Positions 14,246 to 22,160 of a stretch of DNA of 37,358 nucleotides are shown in pieces (positions within the stretch are counted from its first letter, which is position 1; every line of letters starts with the position of its first letter). The DNA comes from Candidatus Woesearchaeota archaeon. GTDB taxonomy: Archaea; Nanobdellota; Nanobdellia; Woesearchaeales; GW2011-AR4. Below the pieces are notes generated by a model. The model had not been told where the DNA came from. It worked only from the letters and a program-made list of their open reading frames with translations, and ran no database searches. Made by a program: the position numbers and the translations under genes. The stretch is from NCBI GenBank assembly GCA_018303505.1, contig JAGVYA010000005.1:1-37358 (forward strand). Direction: 5' to 3'.

Positions 14246-15769
14246 CTATTTCCTGGCCTTTCCTTTCTCTATCTCCTCAGTTATATGCTCAATCTCATGC
14301 ATGTCTGTAATCTCATGATATTCTCTTTTGGGTGAAATGTTTTTATCTATGAATTTAAGCAGTTTTTTATTATAAATTTCATTTTCTTTTGAGCTTGTTT
14401 TTTGTTTTATTGGCTTTTGTTCTCTCTTCTGTCGTTTTTCCTCTTCGTGCTTGCGGTATTTTCCAATGACTTCAAAAACAAGCCCTTCGCTTGGCCTTAT
14501 TGTAAGGTACTTTTTGAAGAAAGAATGCCCAATACCAAGCTCTATCAGCCTTGCTTCTTTAAGTGTTGGCAATAGCAGCAAGGAAGTAACTAATCTTAAA
14601 ACACCCGAAATCAAAAAAACAAACGGTATGCTTGAAATAAAAATCCATGCCGGCAATATACTTATTAAGAAACCTCCAAATAAAGCCCCTGCAAATATTG
14701 CCATGCCTTCAAAGAATTTATAGTAAGCAATGCATCTGACCCTGTTTTCTGGCTTTACAGCATCAAAGATGAAATTTGACGAGCTTAAATTAAAGCCGGC
14801 CCATGACAATCCTGAAAATATTTCAACTATGATTAGATAATAAAAGTTGCTGGAAAACAGCCATAAAAATGGAATTATAGGAGTAAGCATTCCGCTTATG
14901 TACAAGACAAATTTCGTGCCGCGCTCGTCTATTATTTTGCCAAGGACGCCCATTGCGATAAAACTGGCTGTCAATTCAGCAGCAATAATAATTGTAAATT
15001 GCAGATAAGTAAAACCCAAATCTTTTAACATAAACACAGCGAAGAAAGGTGATGCTATATAAGTTGCAAACTTAAACAAAACAACATAAATCACAAAATG
15101 TCCATAGTTTGTTTTGTCCATCCTTTTCACGAAATCAAAAAGCGAGAATTTTTCCTCATGAGCCAAATCAGGCATAGGATTGTGCATCATTCCCTTAAAA
15201 ACTCCAGAAAGAACTCTCGCAATAAATGCTATAACAAACAAGATTGTAAATCCAAGAAAAGGGTTTTTTGGCGAGAAATAATTTAATATCAAACCTGCAG
15301 CTAAAGCGGCAATAAACGAAGCTGCGCCTACAACACGATTGCGAAGCCCAAAAAACCTGCCCCGCTCATATTTTGGCACTATGTCGCCGATTAAAGAATT
15401 TCCAATAGGCTGCATTAATTGAACGAATATTGCTTGCAGCGATACATAAACCACAAGCAGGTATTTTTGGCTTGGAGTAGCATAAGGAATGAGCAATAAT
15501 GGAATCCATAAAATAGCGTGCATAAAAGAGCTTACAACAAGAATCTTTCTTCTATCCTTTAATAATTCAACAATCTTTGCTGTAAAAAGCTGTATGAAAG
15601 CGCCTATTAGCTGCGGGACATATGTTAAGGCTGCAATAAGGTTTACAGAAGCATTCAATGCAACAGCAAAAGGCGTTAAAAACGAGGCTGTCAGGCCATC
15701 CATAACTGCAAAAGCAGCGCCATCATATATCGAATATTTCAAGCTCTTTTTTACAACATCTTCTGCCAT
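14246..15769 (-). CDS. Major facilitator superfamily transporter
   Basis: About 507 residues with 12 predicted membrane helices. ATG 15769 is chosen, with GTGAT upstream; a GTG at 15778 is possible. Family-like motifs include GDIVPKYERGRFFGLRNRV in the loop between helices of the first half and the long cytoplasmic, Lys-rich C-terminal tail (after about residue 430). The substrate is not predictable. The tail of about 80 charged residues is longer than usual and could interact with cytoplasmic partners. Confidence 0.88.
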   Translation of the reverse strand: MAEDVVKKSLKYSIYDGAAFAVMDGLTASFLTPFAVALNASVNLIAALTYVPQLIGAFIQLFTAKIVELLKDRRKILVVSSFMHAILWIPLLLIPYATPSQKYLLVVYVSLQAIFVQLMQPIGNSLIGDIVPKYERGRFFGLRNRVVGAASFIAALAAGLILNYFSPKNPFLGFTILFVIAFIARVLSGVFKGMMHNPMPDLAHEEKFSLFDFVKRMDKTNYGHFVIYVVLFKFATYIASPFFAVFMLKDLGFTYLQFTIIIAAELTASFIAMGVLGKIIDERGTKFVLYISGMLTPIIPFLWLFSSNFYYLIIVEIFSGLSWAGFNLSSSNFIFDAVKPENRVRCIAYYKFFEGMAIFAGALFGGFLISILPAWIFISSIPFVFLISGVLRLVTSLLLLPTLKEARLIELGIGHSFFKKYLTIRPSEGLVFEVIGKYRKHEEEKRQKREQKPIKQKTSSKENEIYNKKLLKFIDKNISPKREYHEITDMHEIEHITEEIEKGKARK

Positions 15770-15835
15770 GGAAATCACACTAAAAAGTTCAGAACTCGTA
15801 TTATGTATGTATAACCATCATTTCTTTTTTAAATA

Positions 15836-15931
15836 TCATTTTTTAGCTAACGTTTCACCGCACTCCGGGCAATAGTCCGCTTCTTCTTGCAATTCAGTTC
15901 CGCATAAAGGACATTCAAGCGCTGATTTCAT
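15836..15931 (-). CDS. Tiny zinc-ribbon protein (31 residues)
   Basis: MKSALECPLCGTELQEEADY followed by CPECGETLAKK forms a single zinc ribbon with two CxxC knuckles 11 residues apart. The reading frame is complete from ATG to TGA. It lies between the MFS gene and Cbf5/TruB. Such micro-proteins are common in compact archaeal genomes. The motif is too regular to be chance, but expression is unproven. Confidence 0.65.
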   Translation of the reverse strand: MKSALECPLCGTELQEEADYCPECGETLAKK

Positions 15932-16023
15932 TTTAAAATCAATTTCAGAATGTATAAACTGATATTTAAAGTTAACTATTGATTAGGGATTTTAGAAAAT
16001 ATTCCTTTGGAATCTCATCTCTT

Positions 16024-17010
16024 TTATTGATGCAGTGTTCTATAACCTCCCGGCTGCATAAACACCTTTTCAGTCTGGACAGCAATTCCCTTTTCACCAA
16101 TCATCTCTTTTGATGTCGTCTTTGCAATTCCTAATGCAACCAACTCATCCTTTAAGGACATAATTGCAACAGTTTCTTCTTTGCTTATATTATCATTTAA
16201 TTTGCTTATCCCAGGCACTTTCAAGTCAACACCATGGCATAAGCTTTCAACTGTTGTGTCAAAAACCCACACTTTAGGCAGATGTTTTACTCCATTCTCA
16301 ACTGGTTGTATAACCTTTCTCAAAAAGTTATCATTGCTTTCTTTTTTCCAGAAATAATAGGCATCAGTCAGCTCATGCAGCGTGAATAAAGTGAATTCAT
16401 CAAACGGGCCTGCTTTTGTTCTTCTCAATTCTGCCATATGAGCGCCTGTTCCCAGTTTTTTACCAACATCATGAATCAGCTTTCTTATGTAAGTTCCTGC
16501 CTCCGTCCCTACTTTAAACAATACATCTTTTCCGTCAATTTCAAGAATGTCAAGATAATAAACAGTTCTTCTTCTTAGCTGCCTTTTAACAGAGCTTTTT
16601 AATGGGGGCAATTGCTGTATTTTCCCGATAAAATATTTATTAATTGTATCCTTTAATTTTTCTTCCTCAACATTTTTGTGAAGGTGCATTATTGCTATAT
16701 ACTCCTTGCCAGCTGTGAGCAGAGTCTGCACAATCCTTGTAGCCCTGCCTAATGCAACTGGAAGAACACCAGTGACAGCCGGGTCTAAAGTTCCGGAATG
16801 GCCGCTTTTATTTATGTTTAGAATTTTTTGAACATATGCCGAGACTTGATGTGAAGTTGGCCCTTTTGGCTTGTCTATATTTACAATGCCATAACTTACA
16901 ATTTCTTCGGTTTTCCTGTCTTCTGGTTTGCAGCCTAAGCTAGGGTCTGTTTCTGCTTCTTTTCTTGTTACAATCCCCCTTTCTATTTTTTCAAATGGCA
17001 GTAAATTCAT
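16024..17010 (-). CDS. cbf5: tRNA/rRNA pseudouridine synthase Cbf5/TruB family
   Basis: A 328-residue protein. The motif HSGTLDPAVTGVLPVALGRATR contains the catalytic Asp (D76), preceded by IVNIDKPKGPTSHQVS. The C-terminal third (from about residue 240, HLPKVWVFDTTVESLCHGVDLKVPGI) is a PUA domain. In archaea this enzyme is the catalytic core of H/ACA RNPs and can also make psi55 in tRNA. The N-terminal 35 residues (MNLLPFEKIERGI) match the Cbf5 extension. Confidence 0.94.
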   Translation of the reverse strand: MNLLPFEKIERGIVTRKEAETDPSLGCKPEDRKTEEIVSYGIVNIDKPKGPTSHQVSAYVQKILNINKSGHSGTLDPAVTGVLPVALGRATRIVQTLLTAGKEYIAIMHLHKNVEEEKLKDTINKYFIGKIQQLPPLKSSVKRQLRRRTVYYLDILEIDGKDVLFKVGTEAGTYIRKLIHDVGKKLGTGAHMAELRRTKAGPFDEFTLFTLHELTDAYYFWKKESNDNFLRKVIQPVENGVKHLPKVWVFDTTVESLCHGVDLKVPGISKLNDNISKEETVAIMSLKDELVALGIAKTTSKEMIGEKGIAVQTEKVFMQPGGYRTLHQ

Positions 17011-17063
17011 GCAAGAAAGAAAAGGTTATGTTTTAATAAAGTTATTTGTTTGCTTATTAAAAG

Positions 17064-17375
17064 TTAGAATTCAAACAAAACTTTCTCAAAATTAACAATT
17101 CTCTTATTCTTTATTTCAATCCCTTCTTTTCTCAATAATTCAGCCTTCTTTTTTAATCCGCTTGCAAACCCGTGCAAATGCCCTTTGCTGTCAACAACGC
17201 GATGGCATGGCACAATTGGCGCATAAGGATTACACCTCATTGCCTGTCCGACTGTCCTGTAAGCTTTTGTTCCTGCCGCTTCAGCAAGAATTTTGTAAGT
17301 TGTTACCTTGCCTTTCGGGACTTTTTTAAGAAGATTATAGATTTTATAGTTGAACGAATTTGGTTTGCGAATCAT
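17064..17375 (-). CDS. ogt: Methylated-DNA-protein cysteine methyltransferase
   Basis: A 103-residue protein containing only the active-site domain. PCHRVV carries the acceptor Cys (C57), preceded by the helix-turn-helix region TVGQAMRCNPYAP and the GKVTTYKILAEAAG helix. It removes O6-alkyl groups from guanine in one suicidal transfer. The N-terminal ribonuclease-H-like domain of Ada/Ogt is missing, giving the short form also known from other archaea. The 77-residue gene starting at 17623 lies just upstream on the same strand. Confidence 0.92.
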   Translation of the reverse strand: MIRKPNSFNYKIYNLLKKVPKGKVTTYKILAEAAGTKAYRTVGQAMRCNPYAPIVPCHRVVDSKGHLHGFASGLKKKAELLRKEGIEIKNKRIVNFEKVLFEF

Positions 17376-17389
17376 TTACGATAAAGGCA

Positions 17390-17623
17390 TTACCCTAATT
17401 TTTCTGCAATTTTTGAAGCTTTAATTAAAAGATCTGGTTTTGGAGAGCCTATTGCTGCGTAGATTTCCGCTGGAACAATAAGAAACTTGTAAGGAGTCAA
17501 TTCCATACCGAATAGGTATCCTTCTGGGACTTGCCTCATGTAATAAACATTTTTTCTATCAAGGCTGTTTGGATACCTTTCCACTAGTTGCTGTATAGTG
17601 ATGTAATTTATGCTTTTATCCAT
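17390..17623 (-). CDS. Unknown 77-residue protein
   Basis: No family recognised. Mixed alpha/beta with a Tyr-rich middle (NVYYMRQVPEGYLFGMELTPYKFLIVPAEIYAAIG) and a C-terminal helix. A TATA-like TTTAAAT lies about 25 bases upstream of the ATG, which suits a leaderless mRNA. It is followed 14 bases later by ogt and is probably co-transcribed with it. Confidence 0.65.
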   Translation of the reverse strand: MDKSINYITIQQLVERYPNSLDRKNVYYMRQVPEGYLFGMELTPYKFLIVPAEIYAAIGSPKPDLLIKASKIAEKLG

Positions 17624-17703
17624 TATTAAGATTGGTAGTGTTCTAAAATATTTAAATTTATCCAGAATAGTAAGAGATTACTTTGATTTTGATAAAGAAA
17701 TGG

Positions 17704-18180
17704 TTAAATGTTACAATGTGTCAATCCTCTCTTTTCCAAATACCTTTGAGGGTATTCCTCTGCCTTGTAGAATGTCGAAGCAGGAAGTATCTTTGTCACA
17801 ATCGGCTTATTGTACTTGCCTGACTTTTCAAGCTTCTGCTTTGATGGAATTGCAGTTTTTCTTTGGCTTTCATTGTGGTAGAAAATCGCTGACCTGTATT
17901 GTGTTCCAACATCAGGGTCCTGCATGTTTAAGGTTGTTGGATTATGATTTTTCCAAAAAACATCCAAAAGCTCTTCATATGATACTTTTGAAGGGTCGAA
18001 CTCTACTTCAATAGCCTCTGCGTGTCCTGTTTCATCAGTGCAAACATTCCCATAAGTTGGGTTTTTTATTGTGCCACCTGTATAGCCGACAGCTGTATCT
18101 ACAACTCCCTTTATCTTGCGAAAAGTCTCTTCAACTCCCCAGAAGCATCCTGCTGCAAAAGTCGCTTTTTCTGTTTTCAT
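17704..18180 (-). CDS. msrA: Peptide methionine sulfoxide reductase A
   Basis: A 158-residue protein starting at ATG 18180, chosen because a TATA-like TATTAAAATA lies about 25 bases upstream; ATG 18201 would add seven residues. The active-site motif GCFWG holds the catalytic Cys (C12), followed by [27 protein letters not shown] and the [15 protein letters not shown] block. MsrA reduces methionine-S-sulfoxide with electrons from thioredoxin; a thioredoxin gene is at 24549. Confidence 0.96.
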   Translation of the reverse strand: MKTEKATFAAGCFWGVEETFRKIKGVVDTAVGYTGGTIKNPTYGNVCTDETGHAEAIEVEFDPSKVSYEELLDVFWKNHNPTTLNMQDPDVGTQYRSAIFYHNESQRKTAIPSKQKLEKSGKYNKPIVTKILPASTFYKAEEYPQRYLEKRGLTHCNI

Positions 18181-18243
18181 GACAAAGAATGAGCTGAACA
18201 TATTTTAATACTTTTTCCCAAATTAAGCCAAAAAGAAAAATAA

Positions 18244-18410
18244 TGCTCCCGCCGGGACAATCATGATAAAAGATATTTCTTTCACCATTTTGAACCCAGG
18301 TCTTCGGATCGAAAATCCGAAATGATTGGTTATCCCTAAAGAACAACCCCATATTGTGGATTTTCTTCAGACCGGAGTGTGCGAGTATGTGCTCTCTACA
18401 CCACGGGAGC
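18244..18410 (-). tRNA. tRNA-Glu (UUC) with two introns (D-loop and T-loop)
   Basis: The minus strand begins GCTCCCGTGGTGTAG and ends CCCGGCGGGAGC-A, which closes a 7-bp acceptor stem. Stem TCGGA, loop TTTTCGA and stem TCCGA give anticodon TTC (Glu). The two extra blocks are about 60 bases in the D-loop (window 18336-18395; placement is ambiguous by 3 bases because TAG occurs at both ends) and 31 bases in the T-loop (18258-18288), between TTCAAA and T. Removing them leaves a 76-base tRNA with normal D, anticodon and T arms. Both blocks fold into hairpins. CCA is not encoded. A decayed gene is the alternative, but every stem is intact. Confidence 0.82.
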
Positions 18411-18523
18411 ATAGCTATTTGTTTTATTGATTTGTTTTTAAATTTAGTGATTTTTGCTATCGTTACTATATAATAACAAAAACCGAAAAGTTTTTAAATA
18501 GAGCAAACAAACCTATTATAAAA

Positions 18524-19708
18524 ATGAAGATGCAAAAACATTATTTTTTTACATGTCTTGTAATTTTAACTTTGATTCTAATTGGATTAGCAGTCACTGC
18601 CCAAGGCAATGGCAAAGCAAGGGCAATTGCTCATACAGATAAAGAAGTTGCAGATGCAGTGGCAAAAGGTTGTAAAGTGGTGAGAGATGCAAGGACATTA
18701 AAAGCATTAGTTTGTTCAAAAGATGTTGCTTCTTCACTAGGTTTGCAGGAAGATATTCAGGTTTTTGCCATGGACTCGGGAGCTAATAAACAAATAAGGG
18801 CGGACTTAGTGCAATCATCTGGAAATAACGGAACAGGAAGAAAGGTTGTTGTGCTGGATTCTGGCTATAACTATAATCATTCAGAATTAAACTCAAGTTA
18901 TTTGGGCGGAAAGGATTTTGTTAATGATGACAATGACCCATTTGATGATAATGGCCATGGAAGCCATGTTGCCGGTATAATAACAGCAGACGGAGTTGAT
19001 GCTAAAGCAAAGGGAGTTGCACCATTAACAGGCATAATTGCAGGAAAGGTTCTCGATTCTTCTGGTGGAGGCTATTTTAGCGATGTTGTTGCGTCAATTT
19101 ATTGGGCAGTAGATGGTGAGGATGGGGTTGCGGGCGATGTCTGCACCACAGACAATTCAACAGGCGAAACTACTTGTACTAATGATGACTTTAATGCAGA
19201 TGCAATAAGCATGAGCCTTGGAACTTCACAACCTTACACTTACAAAGGATTCTGCGATAATGTCTTGCCAGATTTGACAAATGCAATTAATTACTCAAGA
19301 GGTAGAAATGTAATTGTGGTTGTGGCAGCAGGCAACAGCGGAGGCGCAGGAGTTTCAATTCCAGGGTGCATAAGCTATTCAACAACTGTCGGAGCAGTTG
19401 ACAGCACTGACAAAATTGCAAGATTTTCAGGCAGAGGAAGTGCAGTTGATATCTCAGCTCCAGGCGTTAACATATATTCATCTTGGCTTGGAACTTCTTA
19501 TAAGACAGCAAGCGGCACAAGCATGGCAACTCCAATGGTAAGCGGAACAGTAGCATTAGTCAAATTTGCTCATCCAGAATATACAGTAGCTCAAATAGAA
19601 AGTGCATTGTTCAATACAGCAAAAGATTTAGGAAAGACAGGCAAAGACACAAGCTATGGTTGGGGCAGAGTAGATGCTTATGCAGCAGTAAATTATGCAG
19701 CACCTTAA
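18524..19708 (+). CDS. Secreted subtilisin-like serine protease (S8 family)
   Basis: A 394-residue protein with an N-terminal signal peptide (hydrophobic residues about 8-26). The propeptide-like region runs to about residue 100. The catalytic triad is D112 (VVVLDSGYNYNH), H145 (DNGHGSHVAGI) and S333 (GTSMATPMVSG), with the oxyanion Asn at N271 (VAAGNSGG). Four Cys residues near 207, 218, 244 and 282 may form disulfides outside the cell. A TATA-like TTTTTAAAT lies about 30 bases upstream. It is flanked by two intron-containing tRNA genes on the opposite strand. Confidence 0.96.
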   Translation: MKMQKHYFFTCLVILTLILIGLAVTAQGNGKARAIAHTDKEVADAVAKGCKVVRDARTLKALVCSKDVASSLGLQEDIQVFAMDSGANKQIRADLVQSSGNNGTGRKVVVLDSGYNYNHSELNSSYLGGKDFVNDDNDPFDDNGHGSHVAGIITADGVDAKAKGVAPLTGIIAGKVLDSSGGGYFSDVVASIYWAVDGEDGVAGDVCTTDNSTGETTCTNDDFNADAISMSLGTSQPYTYKGFCDNVLPDLTNAINYSRGRNVIVVVAAGNSGGAGVSIPGCISYSTTVGAVDSTDKIARFSGRGSAVDISAPGVNIYSSWLGTSYKTASGTSMATPMVSGTVALVKFAHPEYTVAQIESALFNTAKDLGKTGKDTSYGWGRVDAYAAVNYAAP

Positions 19709-19788
19709 ATTTCTATTAAGTTAACCATATTTTTTAATAAATAATATGTCGATGTTATTCTCTGAGAGTACGATATATTGAAGAAAAA

Positions 19789-19937
19789 TGGGCCCACGGA
19801 GATTTGAACTCCAGACCTCCGGCTGGCCTAGAGAATTCTTGGATTCTTTACTTTGATACCAAAAATCTCGTATAAGACTTGCGTGTTCAAAGATACTTTT
19901 TGAACTCGGCGCTCTAACCAGCCTGAGCTATGGGCCC
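19789..19937 (-). tRNA. Probable tRNA-Ile (UAU) with two introns (29/30 and 37/38)
   Basis: The minus strand begins GGGCCCATAGCTCAG and ends CTCCGTGGGCCC-A; acceptor stem, D-arm GCTC/GAGC and T-arm TGGAG-TTCAAAT-CTCCG are all normal. The anticodon arm is rebuilt only if two introns are removed: 28 bases at 19879-19906 (inside the 5' stem strand, after CCG) and 46 bases at 19825-19870 (canonical site). The result is CCGGT-CTTATAA-GCCGG, anticodon TAT (window 19872-19874), and a 75-base tRNA. The first intron contains GTTCAAA/TTTGAAC, flanked by GCG/CGC, like a bulge-helix-bulge motif. Amino acid identity rests on this model. Confidence 0.72.
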
Positions 19938-20012
19938 AATAGAATTAAAAGATTTAATAGCAATTTAAAAGGTTTTCTGAAAAGGTTTTGTATTTTTCAA
20001 TTTTATAACCTT

Positions 20013-20151
20013 AATCTGTCTGCGACGCATTTTAGTGCTCGGCTTTCGCTTCCTGCCAGTGAGTTGTGAGGCTCGTGAGATAAATCGAGGCAAAAATTCA
20101 ATGGCAGAAGAATTTTTGCCGAGTGTAGAATTTGTTGCGAAGCAACGGATT
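20013..20151. repeat. Palindromic element, copy D
   Basis: It starts AATCTG (one change from AATCCG) and ends with tip GTTGC-GAA-GCAAC and CGGATT. The right stem GGCAAAAATTC/GAATTTTTGCC encloses ATGGCAGAA. The left arm keeps AGTGCTCGGC and TTCCTGCCA but its stem is decayed, and the centre holds TGAGTTGTGAGGCTCGTGAGA. It lies between the tRNA-Ile and a small minus-strand gene. Confidence 0.8.
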
Positions 20152-20180
20152 GAAGTTACTAATCTTTATTAACTCGTTTT

Positions 20181-20396
20181 TTACCCGAATTTTCCTTCTC
20201 TGGACAGCCCTTCAACAGCCAACCTTAATTTTTCAACATGCCTTTCTAAGTCCTGCTTTAATTCATTGTACTCTTCTGCGCACAATGGATGGTTATCCCT
20301 TTCTGCGTCCTTAATCGCATGCTTCTCAATAAATGCGGCAATTTTCATAATTTTATAAAGAAGCTTAGCCTTGTCATAGTTGCAGTTGCATAACAT
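20181..20396 (-). CDS. Small helical protein, unknown
   Basis: A 71-residue protein starting MLCNCNYDKAKLLYKIMKI. ATG 20396 is chosen because AGAGGTGAT lies just upstream. It is almost entirely helical and charged, with CNC near the N-terminus and a further Cys at about residue 39 (HPLCAEEYNEL). This may indicate a metal site, but I cannot name a family. It is divergent from the lipoprotein gene at 20492. Confidence 0.7.
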   Translation of the reverse strand: MLCNCNYDKAKLLYKIMKIAAFIEKHAIKDAERDNHPLCAEEYNELKQDLERHVEKLRLAVEGLSREGKFG

Positions 20397-20491
20397 CACT
20401 ATCACCTCTAAGTTTTTATATTAATTTTAGTCTATATAAACATTTCCACAACATATTTATATAAGTTTAATAAAGAAATAAATAAAAGAGA

Positions 20492-21322
20492 ATGATTAAA
20501 ATAAATAAAAGCCACATTCTATTGCTTATAATATTTGCAGCTACTTTGATAATCATAAGCAGCTGCGCAAAGCCAGAGTGCAGAACAAGCTCCGATTGCA
20601 GCTCAAGGACTTGCTTCTTGTCAAAATGCGAGGACAAAAAATGTGTTTATAATCTGCAGAGAAACTGCTGCGGCAACCGAATCAATGAAAGCACAGAGAA
20701 TGGAAAGCCAGGCAACCAGTGCACTTGCCCGCAAGATTATGGAAAATGCCAGGGAAAAGGCCAGATAAGGATAGGCTCAAGAACACAAGATACAAATTAT
20801 GCTAGCTATTACTGCAATGTTGATGAACAATGCGTTTTAGGAGTGGAAAAAAGCAATGTTGCCCCACTAAACTTTTTAGACCCAATAAATCTGGGTTTTT
20901 TAAAAGCAAGCTCTGTTATAAAATATAACAAGCCTTTTAATCTTGCCAGAGATAGCTTTGAATTCAAGATAACCTTGGATGATGTCAGCAAGGATGTTGT
21001 ACTGCCTCTAAAGCTGACCAAGGTAAAGCTGCTTTACAGCAGCGAATACGCAAGAGCAGAGCTGTTAATTGCTGAGAAAGACCTGGACAGCGTCCTTAAC
21101 GGGATAGGCGACTATTCAACAATTAATGCGCCATTGACTTTGAATTACAAACCGCAAGAGATTGAAGAGCAAGGCTCGTTGAGGTACAGCATTGATTACA
21201 CTTATACAAGGCAGGTGCTAAGCGGCAAAACAACTAATGGAACAAATATATACAATAATGAAACAAAAAGGGAAACATTTACAGCGCCTGTAAAGCCAGT
21301 TTTCTTTTTTAGAAGCAGCTAA
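20492..21322 (+). CDS. Cysteine-rich lipoprotein-like surface protein
   Basis: A 276-residue protein with an N-terminal hydrophobic segment (residues about 8-24) ending IIISSCAKPE, a lipobox-like Cys at 26. Residues 26-115 are Cys-rich (CRTSSDCSSRTCFLSKCEDKKCVY and CTCPQDYGKC), suggesting a disulfide-knotted extracellular module. The rest looks like a beta-rich domain. A TATA-like TATTTATATAAG at 20454-20465 predicts a leaderless mRNA. The pilin-like gene at 21324 starts one base after its stop, so they are one operon and may act together at the surface. Confidence 0.75.
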   Translation: MIKINKSHILLLIIFAATLIIISSCAKPECRTSSDCSSRTCFLSKCEDKKCVYNLQRNCCGNRINESTENGKPGNQCTCPQDYGKCQGKGQIRIGSRTQDTNYASYYCNVDEQCVLGVEKSNVAPLNFLDPINLGFLKASSVIKYNKPFNLARDSFEFKITLDDVSKDVVLPLKLTKVKLLYSSEYARAELLIAEKDLDSVLNGIGDYSTINAPLTLNYKPQEIEEQGSLRYSIDYTYTRQVLSGKTTNGTNIYNNETKRETFTAPVKPVFFFRSS

Positions 21323-21323
21323 A

Positions 21324-21857
21324 ATGCTTAGCAAAAAGGCAATAGAATTATCGCTTAACTTTATCGTTATACTTATAATCTCAATAATAATATTCGGCTT
21401 TGGCGTAAGGTTCATACAAAAGCTTTCTTCCCAGGCAACAGAATTGCAGGAAATCACAACAAGCGAGCTTGACGAAAGAATAGGCGACCTTGTCTGCGAA
21501 GGCTCTGACAGAGTTTGCGTTGGAATTGACCGCAAAACAATTCGCAGAACAAAGTTTGACGTTTTCGGATTGAAAATTGTGAATATACTTGAAGGCCAGA
21601 GCTTTGACATAACTGTTGCAAGGCCAAGCCCTTCCGGCTATACAATAAGCAATCAGCCAATTGAAAGCGACGACTTGTTATGGAATCCAAAAGCCAGAAG
21701 CGTATTTATAGAAAAAAATGAGGAGAAGAACCTTGGCATTGGCGTGCAGGTTCCCGCAGATATTGTTTCAGGCGCTTATATTTTTGATGTCAGGATACAG
21801 ACTGCAGACGGCAAACCCTATTCAAACGTGCAGAAATTGTATGTTGATGTGCCTTGA
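21324..21857 (+). CDS. Pilin-like membrane-anchored protein
   Basis: A 177-residue protein. Residues 1-30 (LSKKAIELSLNFIVILIISIII) resemble a type IV pilin N-terminus: KK before a small residue, a Glu, then a long hydrophobic helix. The remainder is a beta-rich extracellular domain containing two Cys residues. The same plan (short basic start, helix, beta domain ending in a 'SGAYIFDVRIQ'-like strand) is seen in the protein at 26322. Function may be surface appendage or anchoring; this is inferred from architecture. Confidence 0.65.
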   Translation: MLSKKAIELSLNFIVILIISIIIFGFGVRFIQKLSSQATELQEITTSELDERIGDLVCEGSDRVCVGIDRKTIRRTKFDVFGLKIVNILEGQSFDITVARPSPSGYTISNQPIESDDLLWNPKARSVFIEKNEEKNLGIGVQVPADIVSGAYIFDVRIQTADGKPYSNVQKLYVDVP

Positions 21858-21889
21858 TCGATTTTTAGAAATTTAATTTATAACCTTTC

Positions 21890-22135
21890 AATCCGCCTTC
21901 GGCATATTTTAGTGCTCGGCGTTACTTTTCTTCCATATCGTAACGCCTCGCCTATACATTATTACAATGTATTCGAGGCGAAAAATTAGTGGCAGGCAAT
22001 TTTTCGCCGAGTGTAAATGTTGTTGCGAAGTCCTAAAAAATTCCGTAGGAATTTTTTGGACACCAAAAATGCCCGACTTGTGAGCGAGTTCTCTTCGCTC
22101 ACCCGCATGCCACGCATTTTTTAGTGCAACGGATT
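21890..22135. repeat. Palindromic element, copy E, with nested insertion
   Basis: The left arm starts AATCCG, tip GCCTTCGGC, then stem GGCGTTAC/GTAACGCC around TTCTTCCATA. The centre is TATACATTATTACAATGTA. The right stem GGCGAAAAATT/AATTTTTCGCC encloses AGTGGCAGGC. The right tip is GTTGCGAAG followed by 96 foreign bases and then CAACGGATT. Removing the insert restores GTTGC-GAA-GCAAC exactly. It is the largest copy and fills the gap between the pilin-like gene and tpiA. Confidence 0.87.
22031..22126. mobile_element. 96-bp insert inside element copy E
   Basis: The block interrupts the right tip hairpin of copy E with no visible target duplication. It contains a hairpin TCC-TAAAAAATTCC-GTA-GGAATTTTTT-GGA and then a GAG-type hairpin, GTGAGCGA...TCGCTCAC. 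Its ends, TCCTAAAAAA and TTTTTTAGTG, are near inverted repeats. It codes for no protein. Confidence 0.6.
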
Positions 22136-22160
22136 GAGATATCTCATTATTCATTATTTA

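Noticed and set aside
18244-18410. A tRNA-Glu pseudogene
   Set aside because: Every stem pairs after removal of the two blocks, the anticodon loop is normal, and both blocks fold, which is more like introns than decay.
21909-22154. Minus-strand open frame over element copy E
   Set aside because: It is an accident of the stem-loops and contains no protein-like pattern.
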